DNA of 63,074 nucleotides from an uncultured Eubacteriales bacterium (lineage in GTDB: Bacteria > Bacillota > Clostridia > Oscillospirales > Oscillospiraceae), in contig CABSBF010000007.1 in NCBI GenBank assembly GCA_902475855.1, positions 1 through 63,074 on the forward strand, written 5' to 3'. The position numbers and the translations under genes are program-made. This document shows, one piece after another, positions 1 through 8,531 of the stretch. The notes beneath the pieces were generated by a model. It was given only the letters and a program-made list of their open reading frames with translations, was not told the origin of the DNA and made no database searches. Every line of letters starts with the position of its first letter. Position 1 is the first letter of the stretch.

Positions 1-2170
1 TCAGACCCTGCATCATGGCCATGGCGACGAGCGCAGAGTCCATGATCGGGCGGAGGGTCTTCGGCGCACCGTTGGAGTTGTTGGACAGGCCGCCGGTGGA
101 CTTCAGGCCTTCATCGGAGAAGAGCTTGATGGCGTTCAGGACGTCCATCTGCTTATCCTGCATGCCCTTGACGACAAGGAACAGCGGGTCGAACCACAGA
201 TCCTCGGCCTCCATGCCGAGCGCCATGCCGCGATCGAGCATGGTGTGGCAGTGGTGCATACGCTCGTCGTTGTCCTTTGCGATGCCGTCGGCGGAGCAGA
301 GGGCGATGACGATGGCGTCGTTGGCGGCTGCCAGGTCGATGTTGGAGATACGGGAGCCTGCATCGGCGGAGTTGACGATGGGCTTGCCGTTCGTGCGGTT
401 ATAGACGCGGATACCGGCTTCGATGGCCTTCTTGTTGGCGGTATCGAGGGCCAGCGGGACGTTGTTGAAGTTCTCCTGCAGGAGCTTGACCGCCCAGGTC
501 ATGAGCTCGGGGCCGTTGGACTCGGCAGGGCCGATGTTGACGTCCAGATAGGTGGCGCCGGCCTTGATCTGCTGCGCGGCACGCTCGAGGATGGGATCCG
601 GGTTGAACGTGGCCATGGCCTCGCGGATGACCGGGCTGATGCAGTGGATGCGCTCGCCGATGGTGACGAACTTCTTGGACTCGACATTGCGGGTCTTGTA
701 GGTCACGCCCATATCCTTGTGCGCGATCTCCGGAATGACCAGCTTGCTGAAGTCGATGGGCGCATTCTCGTCCACAACAGGCTTCTTCTCCTCGGCCGGC
801 TTCTTGGAAGCGGCAACCGCAGCGGCAGCCTTGATGTGCTCGCCGTCCTTGAGGAACTTGACGATCTCGACCGCCTCGCGCGTGCCGACAACGACGTTCC
901 ACTCAGGCAGCTTGTCCTGAATTTCGCCCTTCATGACAGCGACCTTGCCGGGGATGACCAGCGTGCGGTTGTTGATCTTGGAGGCGATGTCATATTCGTC
1001 AAAGAACTTCTTGACGGAGGAGGAAGAGAACTTGCCGGCGGCCCATGCGGTCAGAACGGACATACCGGATGCGTCCGTGATCAGCAGGTTGATCGGCACG
1101 TTGGAGCGCTCGATTTCGCCGGAAACCAGGAAGTAGGTCAGCGCGAAGTCGACCGTCATCATGCAGGGATCGTCGGGCGTTGCGCCGTTCATCGGGTAGA
1201 TGCCGGGCGCGACCTTCATCGGCTTCTGCGGGTCGGTGTAGACGTTCTGGCGCAGGCCGTACAGCGGCAGGGCCTCGGCGTAGCGCATCTGCTCCATAAC
1301 GATGATGGAGCCGTATTTCAGAGTGAACATCGCGGCCAGCGCGGTCTGCAGGTGCAGGTCACCTCTGGCGATCTTCGACAGATTGACGATGGAGGGATAG
1401 CCGAAGGTGCGGTCGCCGTCCTTGAGAGCGGTACGGCGCACGAGAACGGCATTGGCCAGCGTTTCCTTGGCATCCTTGCCGGTTACGTCGAGAATGAGAT
1501 TCTTATTGTCTGCGGCTTCGAGCTTGGCGACGGTGTCATGCAGCTCAGCAAGATCATTGCCGCGCACACCGAGAACGACACCGGCCTCAGTCGCGATTGC
1601 GCTCATTTCGGCAAAGTTCTCTGCATTTGCGCCATTGAGGATGGGCTTGCCATCCTTGCACAGCGCCAGTGCCTTCTTGGCACACTCGGGGCATTCGCAG
1701 TCGAGGATGAGGGTACGGTTCGTGGCCATTGCCTTCTTGACAAGGTCTTCCCACTTGCCGGAGGAATCCTTCGCGCAGTGGACAAGCACAAATTCGACAT
1801 ACTCACGCTCGCCGATGCGCTCGTAATCGACCTTCTGGAGCTCTGCCAGCTTCTCGTCGGCCGCCGCATCGTCCATACCGGTGCAGACAGGAACAGCGAA
1901 GCGGTTGCGGGAAACGAAGGTCTTCTCGTGGCGGAACAGGACGGTCTCACCACCGAGCTTGATGTCATTGCCGGCAGTGATGGTCTTCATGGGAGGCGCA
2001 GTGGCCTCGGACAGCTTTGCCTTGGCTTCTTCAGAGAAATACGGGCATTTGTCAATGGGGACCGCGCCCTGCGCGACCTTCATGCAGAAAGCCATGCACG
2101 TGGGGCTGCCGCATTCCTTACAGTTTTTCTTGGGAGAGAGCTTGAAAATATCCAAACCTTTCAGTGCCAT
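1..2170 (-). CDS. acsC-acsE: Corrinoid iron-sulfur protein large subunit fused to methyl-THF methyltransferase (AcsC-AcsE), 3' end beyond the left edge
   Basis: Carries the methyl group of the Wood-Ljungdahl pathway: the C-terminal half should take it from methyl-tetrahydrofolate and the N-terminal half should carry it on a corrinoid to acetyl-CoA synthase. Residues 1-442 match AcsC over its full length: 4Fe-4S ligands C17, C20, C25 and C42 (motif KKNCKECGSPTC), a TIM barrel, then a B12-binding domain (near DASGMSVLTAW). Residues 443-498 are an Ala/Lys/Glu/Pro-rich linker. Residues from about 499 match AcsE: TIGERIH, VNIGPAES, LALDTAN, WFDPL, GLSNNSN. I checked codon by codon across 362-960 and found no stop or frameshift. 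723 residues are present and about 40 C-terminal residues of AcsE are missing at the edge. The ribosome site GGAAGGAGG lies just before the ATG. AcsC and AcsE are normally separate genes, so the fusion is unusual. Confidence 0.93.
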   Translation of the reverse strand, partial: MALKGLDIFKLSPKKNCKECGSPTCMAFCMKVAQGAVPIDKCPYFSEEAKAKLSEATAPPMKTITAGNDIKLGGETVLFRHEKTFVSRNRFAVPVCTGMDDAAADEKLAELQKVDYERIGEREYVEFVLVHCAKDSSGKWEDLVKKAMATNRTLILDCECPECAKKALALCKDGKPILNGANAENFAEMSAIATEAGVVLGVRGNDLAELHDTVAKLEAADNKNLILDVTGKDAKETLANAVLVRRTALKDGDRTFGYPSIVNLSKIARGDLHLQTALAAMFTLKYGSIIVMEQMRYAEALPLYGLRQNVYTDPQKPMKVAPGIYPMNGATPDDPCMMTVDFALTYFLVSGEIERSNVPINLLITDASGMSVLTAWAAGKFSSSSVKKFFDEYDIASKINNRTLVIPGKVAVMKGEIQDKLPEWNVVVGTREAVEIVKFLKDGEHIKAAAAVAASKKPAEEKKPVVDENAPIDFSKLVIPEIAHKDMGVTYKTRNVESKKFVTIGERIHCISPVIREAMATFNPDPILERAAQQIKAGATYLDVNIGPAESNGPELMTWAVKLLQENFNNVPLALDTANKKAIEAGIRVYNRTNGKPIVNSADAGSRISNIDLAAANDAIVIALCSADGIAKDNDERMHHCHTMLDRGMALGMEAEDLWFDPLFLVVKGMQDKQMDVLNAIKLFSDEGLKSTGGLSNNSNGAPKTLRPIMDSALVAMAMMQGL

Positions 2171-2189
2171 TGTTGTTTCCTCCTTCCGC

Positions 2190-3134
2190 TCAGACCAGCG
2201 CTTCGATCATGGTCGCAACAGCCTTGACGGCTGCCGGATGACGCATGATAACAGCGTCGGAGCCGCCCGTCAGGCAGGCGGATGCCGTGGTGATCTCCAT
2301 CTCAATGCCGCGCTCTTCCGCGTCGCCCCATTCGGGCATATCCTTTTCGGACATCACGGATTCCTTCACGCTCCACGTTTCCGGGGAAACGGGGGTGATG
2401 ATGGGCATCTGGAGCTGGTCGTCGCTCTGCGCCAGTGCAGCGGCGCGGATGCGGTCAAGGGTGGAAGCAACGTACTCATAGCCGTAGCCTGCGGCGGCAG
2501 AACCGGCGTTCATCACGATGGAATCCGCAGGCACGCCGAGCTGGGTGAGCAGCACGTTGAGCTGTTTTGCAAGGTTGATGTCCACAGCAGACTCCGCACC
2601 GACCTTCTGGTTATAGGCAAGGGCAACGGAAGCGCCGACAGACTTGTAATCCTCTTCACGGGCGGAGAGAACAAGGATGTTCTTGCCCTGAAGAGCCTCG
2701 GAGATCTTGGAGAAGAGGTCGGCGTCCTTTTCGATGTTCTTGCAGCCCATGATGACCAGGGGCAGCGTGGTCGCCTCGGAAACGGACTTGGCAAGCTCGA
2801 CGCATTCTTCGACAGACTTGTTTTCGCCGTTGGGGTCTGCACCTTCCAGGTGCAGGCAGATGAAGGACGCGCCGTGCATTGTTTCGACGCGCTTTGCCAT
2901 GTCAGCTACGGTTTCACAGCCGGCATAGAATTCCTGAAGGCCCTTCTGCGGATAGGCAGCCAGACCTCCGTCGGTCAGCTCTACGCCGATCTTCGGTGCG
3001 TTTGCAATGGGCGCATCAAAGGCGTAGAAGGGCAGGACGTTATTTCCGCCGAGCTTGACAGCCTTGTCCCCAGTGCCGATGGTGACGGTGCTGATCGACG
3101 AATTGAACGCCTGCTTTTTTGCTTCAAAAGCCAT
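2190..3134 (-). CDS. acsD: Corrinoid iron-sulfur protein small subunit (AcsD)
   Basis: The 314-residue small subunit of the CFeSP heterodimer, a TIM-barrel protein that pairs with AcsC and helps bind the corrinoid. It resembles the family across its length, for example IGVELTDGGL near the N-terminus, LVIMGCKNIEKD in the middle and the conserved C-terminal stretch SACLTGGSDAVIMRHP. The ATG is preceded by AGGAGG at good spacing. It sits 19 bases upstream of the AcsC-AcsE gene and about 50 bases after cooC, so these are cotranscribed. Because its partner here carries a methyltransferase tail, the assembled complex probably has the methyl-transfer site tethered to it (inference). Confidence 0.95.
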   Translation of the reverse strand: MAFEAKKQAFNSSISTVTIGTGDKAVKLGGNNVLPFYAFDAPIANAPKIGVELTDGGLAAYPQKGLQEFYAGCETVADMAKRVETMHGASFICLHLEGADPNGENKSVEECVELAKSVSEATTLPLVIMGCKNIEKDADLFSKISEALQGKNILVLSAREEDYKSVGASVALAYNQKVGAESAVDINLAKQLNVLLTQLGVPADSIVMNAGSAAAGYGYEYVASTLDRIRAAALAQSDDQLQMPIITPVSPETWSVKESVMSEKDMPEWGDAEERGIEMEITTASACLTGGSDAVIMRHPAAVKAVATMIEALV

Positions 3135-3184
3135 TATGTGTTCCTCCTGATTTTTATGTTTGCAAAGAATTGGGAATGACTGGT

Positions 3185-3952
3185 TTACAGATTCAGTTTC
3201 TGCATCACGCCGCGAAGTGCCTGCTTCATGGCGCTGTTGTCCGGGATCTTGGAGCTGGGGCGGCCCTCGCAGTCGGCCTCGTATACCGCATCATCCTGCG
3301 GAAGGACCCCCACAAGGTCGAGACCGTGCGCCTCGATTTCCTCGCGCACACCGGCATTCAGTTCGCCGTTCGGCGCGCGGTTGACGATCAGGCGCATGGT
3401 TTCCGGCTTCAGATTCAGCTCCTTGACCATCTCCGCGATACGCGCGACCGCCTGAATTCCCCGGCGGGAGCAGTCGGAGACGAGAAGCAGCGTGTCCACA
3501 TGGGGCAGCGTTCCTCTGGCGATGTGCTCCATGCCCGCCTCATTGTCGATGACCATATAGCGGTAAGCTCCCGCATACTTGTCCACCTGCGTCTTGAGGA
3601 TGCCGTTGACATAGCAGTAGCAGCCCTTGCCCTGCGTTCTGCCCATGACGAGCATATCGAAATCGTCCTCCTCCACGAGCGCGGAGTTGAAACGGTATTC
3701 GGCATAGTCCGCCTTGGTCATGTTTTTCGGGATGACGTCACCGCGAAGCTCGGCCTGTGCGATCTCCTCGCGCACCGCACCCAGCGTGGTCTCCACCTCG
3801 ACGCCCAGAACCTCATTGAGGTTGGAGTTCGCGTCGGCGTCCACCACCAGAAGGGGTGCTTTCCCGGTTTTGATAAGGTAGTCAATGATCATGCCGCAGA
3901 CGGTGGTTTTGCCGACACCGCCCTTACCGGCAACTGCAATGGTATGGGTCAT
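3185..3952 (-). CDS. cooC: CooC/AcsF-type nickel-insertion ATPase
   Basis: A 255-residue MinD/ParA-type ATPase. Family members use ATP to mature the Ni-Fe-S clusters of CO dehydrogenase/acetyl-CoA synthase. Visible features are the deviant Walker A motif AGKGGVGKTT at residues 8-17, the CooC metal-binding Cys-x-Cys (CYC at 111-113), and NEAGMEHIARGTLPHVD, typical of CooC. The frame is open 20 codons further upstream, but the ATG at 3952 has the AAGGAG site and begins directly at the nucleotide-binding fold, so that start is preferred. Position between metF and acsD supports a role in the acs pathway. No CODH or acetyl-CoA synthase gene is in view; they may lie beyond the left edge. Confidence 0.93.
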   Translation of the reverse strand: MTHTIAVAGKGGVGKTTVCGMIIDYLIKTGKAPLLVVDADANSNLNEVLGVEVETTLGAVREEIAQAELRGDVIPKNMTKADYAEYRFNSALVEEDDFDMLVMGRTQGKGCYCYVNGILKTQVDKYAGAYRYMVIDNEAGMEHIARGTLPHVDTLLLVSDCSRRGIQAVARIAEMVKELNLKPETMRLIVNRAPNGELNAGVREEIEAHGLDLVGVLPQDDAVYEADCEGRPSSKIPDNSAMKQALRGVMQKLNL

Positions 3953-4045
3953 GGTATACGCTCCTTTGCACTCTCCGCGGAAGACGGGAAGCCCGTCCCC
4001 ACAGGAAAGCAATTATGCTTTAGAAAACTTGGTTTCCCCGGCCGG

Positions 4046-5002
4046 TCAGATCAGGTCGAGCAGGCCGGCTTCCTTGGCGATGCGCGCAACGTCGTCATAC
4101 TTGTTCAGCGCATACAGATGGATGCCGTTGATGCCGCAAGCGCGGTACTCGTCGATCTGGCGGATGGTGTACTCGATGCCGGCTTCCTTGAAGCTGGCCT
4201 TCTTGCCCTCGATGTCTGCATCAAAGCAGGCCTCGTCGCCCTTGGCGGTCTTGAGGCCGACGGAGAAGGGGTTCGGGAAGATCCAGTTTTTGGAAATGAG
4301 CTCGCAGAGTTCACGCGGCATCACGCAGCCGTTGCGGGACAGCGCCATGTTGATGGTGGCAGCCTGATCGAGAATGGGCATGATACCCACATCGACGGGC
4401 ATCCAGATACCGGCGGCGCGGATGGCGTCAAGCCAGTAGCGGAACTGATCCATATCCCAGCAGAGCTGCGTCATGATGTAGTCAGCGCCGTTATCCTGCT
4501 TCTGCTTCAGGAAGGCGATATCAGCCTCCAGACTGCGGCAGGCAATGTGGCCCTCGGGAGAGCCCGCAACCGCGATGGTGAACTTGTCACCGAATTCCTG
4601 ACGGACAAACTTGACAAGCTCGGTGGCATAGTGCAGGTCGCCGCCGGTTCCCTTCCAGCCGAAGGGCAGGTCGCCGCGCAGGGCAAGCATATGGTCGATG
4701 CCGTTATCCAGATAGGTCTGGAGCTGATCCTTGATGCCTTCCTTGGTGTTGCCGATGCAGGTGAAGTGGGTCACGGGGACGCACTTGCCGTCGGCCTTGA
4801 TCTTCTTCAGAACCTCAAGGTTTTTGCCGACATTGGTGCCGCCTGCGCCGTAGGTGCAGGAGATGTAGTCCGGGTTCAGGGTGTACAGCTTTTCCAGCAC
4901 GCCGCCTTCGCCGCACAGCTTCTCCATGCCGACGTCAGTCTTGGGGGGGAATACTTCAAACGAGAATGCATTGCGCTGCTCCATGATTTCAGCTACGCTC
5001 AT
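4046..5002 (-). CDS. metF: Methylenetetrahydrofolate reductase
   Basis: A 318-residue FAD TIM-barrel enzyme that reduces 5,10-methylene-THF to 5-methyl-THF, the methyl donor for the fused AcsE domain encoded downstream. Family signatures include FSFEVFPPKTD near residue 14, the flavin-region ALRGDLP, and SPEGHIAC. First gene of the acs operon, with AGGAGG before the ATG and a promoter candidate 75-105 bases upstream. Many acetogens pair MetF with a zinc protein MetV; no metV is in this window. In this position the role is most likely Wood-Ljungdahl carbon flow rather than methionine synthesis (inference from context). Confidence 0.95.
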   Translation of the reverse strand: MSVAEIMEQRNAFSFEVFPPKTDVGMEKLCGEGGVLEKLYTLNPDYISCTYGAGGTNVGKNLEVLKKIKADGKCVPVTHFTCIGNTKEGIKDQLQTYLDNGIDHMLALRGDLPFGWKGTGGDLHYATELVKFVRQEFGDKFTIAVAGSPEGHIACRSLEADIAFLKQKQDNGADYIMTQLCWDMDQFRYWLDAIRAAGIWMPVDVGIMPILDQAATINMALSRNGCVMPRELCELISKNWIFPNPFSVGLKTAKGDEACFDADIEGKKASFKEAGIEYTIRQIDEYRACGINGIHLYALNKYDDVARIAKEAGLLDLI

Positions 5003-5066
5003 GGTTTTTGCCTCCTAAAATTATGTATATTTTACGCAGAACGTCCGACCGGACGCCGCGCATTCC

Positions 5067-5085
5067 GATACGAGTTTATCGTATC
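5067..5085. promoter_or_regulatory. Inverted repeat over the acs -10 region, possible operator
   Basis: A perfect 7-bp inverted repeat GATACGA / TCGTATC with a 5-base centre (5067-5073 and 5079-5085) covers the -10 hexamer. A repressor or redox regulator could bind here; no regulator gene lies next to it, so this is inference. Confidence 0.35.
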
Positions 5086-5106
5086 ACATTTCCCCCTTAA
5101 ATTCAA
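5078..5106 (-). promoter_or_regulatory. Promoter candidate of the metF-cooC-acsD-acsCE operon
   Basis: On the minus strand TTGAAT (5106-5101) and TACGAT (5083-5078) are separated by 17 bases. This gives a leader of roughly 70 bases before metF. Each hexamer matches the sigma-A consensus at 4 of 6 positions. Confidence 0.5.
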
Positions 5107-5308
5107 GAAGTATTCGCAGGAAAGGATGTAAAAAAAGTGTGGATTTTCGGTTTTCCTTTCCGGCATTCCGAATCGGCCGCCGGATAGCGTCCCGCCGTCA
5201 GGGGCAGATGCATTAAGGCTGGTACCCACCCGCGCAACAGTCTGCCTGCAAGGGACTGCGCAGAAGACCGTCCCCTACAGGTGCGCACAGATTTCAAAAT
5301 CAATCCGC

Positions 5309-5341
5309 AAAAAAGCGCCCTCTTCGTTCGGAAGAGGGCGC
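5309..5341 (-). terminator. Terminator of the xanthine dehydrogenase-ferredoxin operon
   Basis: A perfect 11-bp stem GCGCCCTCTTC / GAAGAGGGCGC (5315-5341) with a 5-base loop, followed on the minus strand by six T (5314-5309), directly after the ferredoxin gene stop. Confidence 0.9.
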
Positions 5342-5349
5342 TGGGAGGG

Positions 5350-5844
5350 TTAGATTCGGAAGGTCAGGATGCCGCGCTTGTCATGGATGACGTTGCGTGG
5401 GCAGACCATGGCGCAGGCGCCGCAGGACAGGCACTTATCGGAATAAATAAAGGCACGGTTTTCCGAAACCTTAATAGCTCCGGCGGGGCAGGTCTTTTCG
5501 CACAGGCCACAGCCAACACAGCTCACGTCGCACACATCCTTGCAGCGTGCGTCCTTGTTAGAGCACAGCACCACGATGGGGTTGGCCTCCAAACGCAGAT
5601 GGATGACCCGCTGCGGGCAGGCAAGATAGCACGCGCCGCAGCCGATGCACTTGCTCTCATCCACCTCAGCTACGCCGTAGGCATTGAGATAGATCGCGCC
5701 GAAACGGCATGTGTCGATGCAGGTACCGCAGCCGGTGCAGCCGTAGCTGCAAAGATCATACCCCTCCGGGCTCTGCTTGGCGCGGCAGCCGCCGTTGCAG
5801 TGGACGCAGGCAACTTTTGCCGGAAATTTTTTCTTGACGATCAT
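5350..5844 (-). CDS. Polyferredoxin, RnfB-like 4Fe-4S protein
   Basis: A 164-residue soluble electron carrier. It resembles the iron-sulfur part of RnfB without the membrane anchor. Cysteine clusters in order: an N-terminal CVHCNGGC, CTGCGTCIDTC, CIGCGACYLACP, CVGCGLCEKTCP and CLSCGACAMVCP, enough for about four 4Fe-4S clusters plus one atypical Cys group. It starts 21 bases after the xanthine dehydrogenase stop with GGAAAGGAG before the ATG, so the two are cotranscribed. The likely role is to carry electrons to or from the dehydrogenase, which has no FAD domain of its own (inference). Confidence 0.85.
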   Translation of the reverse strand: MIVKKKFPAKVACVHCNGGCRAKQSPEGYDLCSYGCTGCGTCIDTCRFGAIYLNAYGVAEVDESKCIGCGACYLACPQRVIHLRLEANPIVVLCSNKDARCKDVCDVSCVGCGLCEKTCPAGAIKVSENRAFIYSDKCLSCGACAMVCPRNVIHDKRGILTFRI

Positions 5845-5865
5845 AAGGCTTCTCCTTTCCGCCGC

Positions 5866-8439
5866 TTATCTGCGTTCATAGGGCGTGTGCTCCAGCGGCA
5901 GGCTGAAGCGGCGCTCGCCGTCAAGCCGGTAGTACGCTTCCGCGATGGCCGGCGCCGTGGGAATGGACGTGATCTCGCCGATGCCGATAGCGCCGCAGGC
6001 GATATCCAGTCCCGGCTTATCCAGAACGATCGCCTTGATCTCCGGCGTCTGGTGCGCGCGGAACAGTCCCAGTGTGCCGAAGCGGGAGATGGGCTTGCAG
6101 TGCGCGTCGATCTCATACTGCTCGGTCAGAGCGAAGCCCATGGACATGACTACGCCGCCCTCGATCTGCCCCTCGCAGGACAGGGGGTTGACCGCCTTGC
6201 CTACGTCATGCGCGGCAACGATCTTTTCCACATAGCCCGTGTTCTTATCCAGAATGCAGAGCTGTGTTGCGTAGCCGTAGGCGACATGGGACACCGGGTT
6301 CGGCACATCCGCCCCGAGCGGGTCTGTCTTGGCCAGATATTCTCCGTAGAATTCCTGTCCCTTAAGCGCGGACAGGGATTTGCCGACCTTCGCCTGCATC
6401 AGCTTCACGCAGGCGCGGCGGCAGGCCTCGCCCGTGATCATCGTCTGGCGGGAGCCGGAGGTATCGCCGGAGTCCGGCGCAATCCACGTATTGCTTCGCT
6501 CATAGACGATATCCTCGCGCTTGAGGTCGGTATTCGTTACGATCATCTGCACCAGAACGGTACCGAGGCCCTGTCCGATGCAGGATGCGCCGGTGTAGAT
6601 ATGCACCTTTGCATCCTCCTCAACAATCAGCTTGCAGCGGCCCCAGTCAGGGATGCCGACACCAACGCCGGCATTCTTCATCGCGCAGGCCAGGCCCACG
6701 GGTTTCCCTGCTGCAATGGCCTCGTCATAGTAGGGCTTGACAGCCTCCAGCGTTTCCACAAGGCCGGTGGAGCCGTCGACGATCTGGCCGTTCGGCAGCA
6801 CCCCGCCCGGGCGAATGGCGTTGCGGTAGCGGATCTCCCAGGGGGATATCCCGACCTTCTCGGCCATCATATTCAGAAGCGTTTCCGTGGCGAAGCAGGT
6901 CTGCGTCACACCGAAACCGCGGAAGGCGCCCGCCGGAGGATTATTCGTATAGTAGGCCGTACCCTCGATCTCAAAATTCTCATAGGCATAGGGTCCCGCA
7001 GCGTGCGTGCAGGCGCGTTCCAGCACCGGGCCGCCCAGTGAAGCAAATGCGCCCGTGTCGGAGCAGACTTTTGCCTTAACACCCAGGATTTTTCCGTCCT
7101 CATCGCAGCCCATGGTGAAGTCCATCTCAAAATGGTGGCGCTTGGGGTGCACCAGAATGGATTCCTGACGGCTCAGCTTGACCTTGACCGGCCGGCCGGT
7201 GCAGTAGGTGATAAGCGCCGCGTGATGCTGGACGGACATATCCTCCTTGCCGCCGAAGCCGCCGCCCACCAGCGCGTTCTGCACCTTGACCTTCTTGGTG
7301 CCGAGCAGCAGGCAGCATTCATGCAGCGTTGTGTGAGAGGACTGATCGGACGTAATGAGCATGACATCGCCGTCGGCATCCTTATAGGCGACGCAGCACT
7401 CCGGCTCCAGGAAAGCGTGCTCTGTCCAGGGGGTATCAAAATGCTCGGAAATAACATACTTTGCTCCCGCAATCGCACCGGCCGCATCACCGCGGCTGAC
7501 ATGCTTGTATGCCTGCACGTTCGTGGTTTCTTCTTCAAAAACCAGCGCCGTATTTGCGGCCGCCTCCACGATGTTATGCACCGCCGGGAGAATATCATAG
7601 GTCACCTTGACCAGCTTTTTCGCCTTTTCCAGCGTCTCCTGGTCCTCTGCAACCACCAGCGCAATCGCGTCGCCCAGATAATGCGTCATGCCGCCGATGG
7701 GGATCAGCGTATACTGATCGTGTTTCAGGTGGCCGACCTTGTTCTCCCCGGGGATGTCCTCGGCGGTCAGCACCGCCACCACACCCGGCAGCTTCAGGGC
7801 AGCGGAGGCGTCAATACCCGTCACGCGGGCGCGGGCATGCTTGCTGCGCACGGCAGAGCCGTAGCACATTCCCTCCACATAAAAATCATCGGGATATTTT
7901 CCGTAGCCAAGCACCTTTTCTTCCACGTCCACACGCTGGACGCGGCTGCCGATACGCCAGTCCGTTGCAGAAGGCAGAGGAATTGTCCCCTCGCGAAAAA
8001 TCCTGCCGGCCAGCCGGATTGCGTCAATGATCTTGACATAGCCGGTACAGCGGCAGTAGTTATTGCGGATGGCAAAGCGAATCTGCTCGTCCGTCGGTTC
8101 GGCGGTTTTATCCAGCAGACTCTTAGCACACAGCACCATACCCGGAATGCAGAAGCCGCACTGTACCGCACCGGCCTCGCCGAAGGCATAGGTGTAGACC
8201 GTCTTTTCAAAGTCGGACAGTCCCTCAACCGTCAGCACGTGCTTGCCGTGCAAGCGCTCGGTATCGGGAATGCAGGCGCGGCAGGGTTCCCCCTCGATCA
8301 AAACGGTGCAGGCACCGCAGGCGCCCTCGCTGCAGCCGTCCTTGACGGATGTAAGGCGCAGCTCATCGCGCAGATAGCGCAGGAGCTTCTGATTTTCGGC
8401 AACGGTGACTTCTTTCCCGTTGACATAGAAGATAGACAT
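5866..8439 (-). CDS. Selenium-dependent-type xanthine dehydrogenase, 2Fe-2S and molybdopterin domains in one chain
   Basis: An 857-residue purine hydroxylase. Residues 1-75 form the plant-type 2Fe-2S domain (C36, C41, C44, C56), followed by the helical 2Fe-2S domain (CGFCIPGM and NYCRCTGY), then a large molybdopterin domain from about residue 165. IGQGLGTVLVQ (cofactor binding) and the catalytic Glu in GIGEITSIPTAP near the C-terminus are present. The single-chain layout without an FAD domain and the length fit the selenium-dependent xanthine dehydrogenase family (TIGR03311), in which selenium is part of the cofactor rather than selenocysteine. The ATG is preceded by AAGGGG. No selD or molybdopterin genes are nearby, so dependence on selenium is inferred from family only. 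Confidence 0.85.
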   Translation of the reverse strand: MSIFYVNGKEVTVAENQKLLRYLRDELRLTSVKDGCSEGACGACTVLIEGEPCRACIPDTERLHGKHVLTVEGLSDFEKTVYTYAFGEAGAVQCGFCIPGMVLCAKSLLDKTAEPTDEQIRFAIRNNYCRCTGYVKIIDAIRLAGRIFREGTIPLPSATDWRIGSRVQRVDVEEKVLGYGKYPDDFYVEGMCYGSAVRSKHARARVTGIDASAALKLPGVVAVLTAEDIPGENKVGHLKHDQYTLIPIGGMTHYLGDAIALVVAEDQETLEKAKKLVKVTYDILPAVHNIVEAAANTALVFEEETTNVQAYKHVSRGDAAGAIAGAKYVISEHFDTPWTEHAFLEPECCVAYKDADGDVMLITSDQSSHTTLHECCLLLGTKKVKVQNALVGGGFGGKEDMSVQHHAALITYCTGRPVKVKLSRQESILVHPKRHHFEMDFTMGCDEDGKILGVKAKVCSDTGAFASLGGPVLERACTHAAGPYAYENFEIEGTAYYTNNPPAGAFRGFGVTQTCFATETLLNMMAEKVGISPWEIRYRNAIRPGGVLPNGQIVDGSTGLVETLEAVKPYYDEAIAAGKPVGLACAMKNAGVGVGIPDWGRCKLIVEEDAKVHIYTGASCIGQGLGTVLVQMIVTNTDLKREDIVYERSNTWIAPDSGDTSGSRQTMITGEACRRACVKLMQAKVGKSLSALKGQEFYGEYLAKTDPLGADVPNPVSHVAYGYATQLCILDKNTGYVEKIVAAHDVGKAVNPLSCEGQIEGGVVMSMGFALTEQYEIDAHCKPISRFGTLGLFRAHQTPEIKAIVLDKPGLDIACGAIGIGEITSIPTAPAIAEAYYRLDGERRFSLPLEHTPYERR

Positions 8440-8479
8440 AGCGCAGGACCCCTTCTCGTCAGTTGTGCATTTGATACAA

Positions 8480-8485
8480 ATTATA
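8480..8485 (-). promoter_or_regulatory. -10 candidate for the xanthine dehydrogenase gene
   Basis: A consensus TATAAT on the minus strand 41 bases upstream of the ATG. No good -35 hexamer is seen at 16-18 bases, so the promoter may need an activator or the call may be wrong. No purine riboswitch fold was recognised. Confidence 0.35.
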
Positions 8486-8531
8486 TCGATATATAGGTAC
8501 TATTTTTGGGCTATACACCATTATACAATAA

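Larger units (their letters stand above)
5003..5349. other. Intergenic region upstream of metF
   Basis: No convincing gene. It contains the promoter and dyad for the acs operon (5067-5106) and the terminator of the ferredoxin gene (5309-5341). The GC-rich stretch between about 5160 and 5290 has only unlikely short frames and is described under findings as a possible dispersed-repeat remnant. Confidence 0.6.

Noticed and set aside
670..870. A frameshift or stop that would split AcsC and AcsE into two genes
   Set aside because: Every codon in this stretch was translated in one register without a stop, and both domains read in the same frame.
245..2227. Long plus-strand reading frame of 660 codons
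   Set aside because: It is the codon-by-codon antisense of the AcsC-AcsE gene, has low-complexity Gly/Asp/Leu content and no ribosome site.
5350..5844. MetV partner of MetF
   Set aside because: The cysteine pattern is that of an RnfB-like polyferredoxin, and the gene is cotranscribed with the xanthine dehydrogenase, with a terminator between it and metF.
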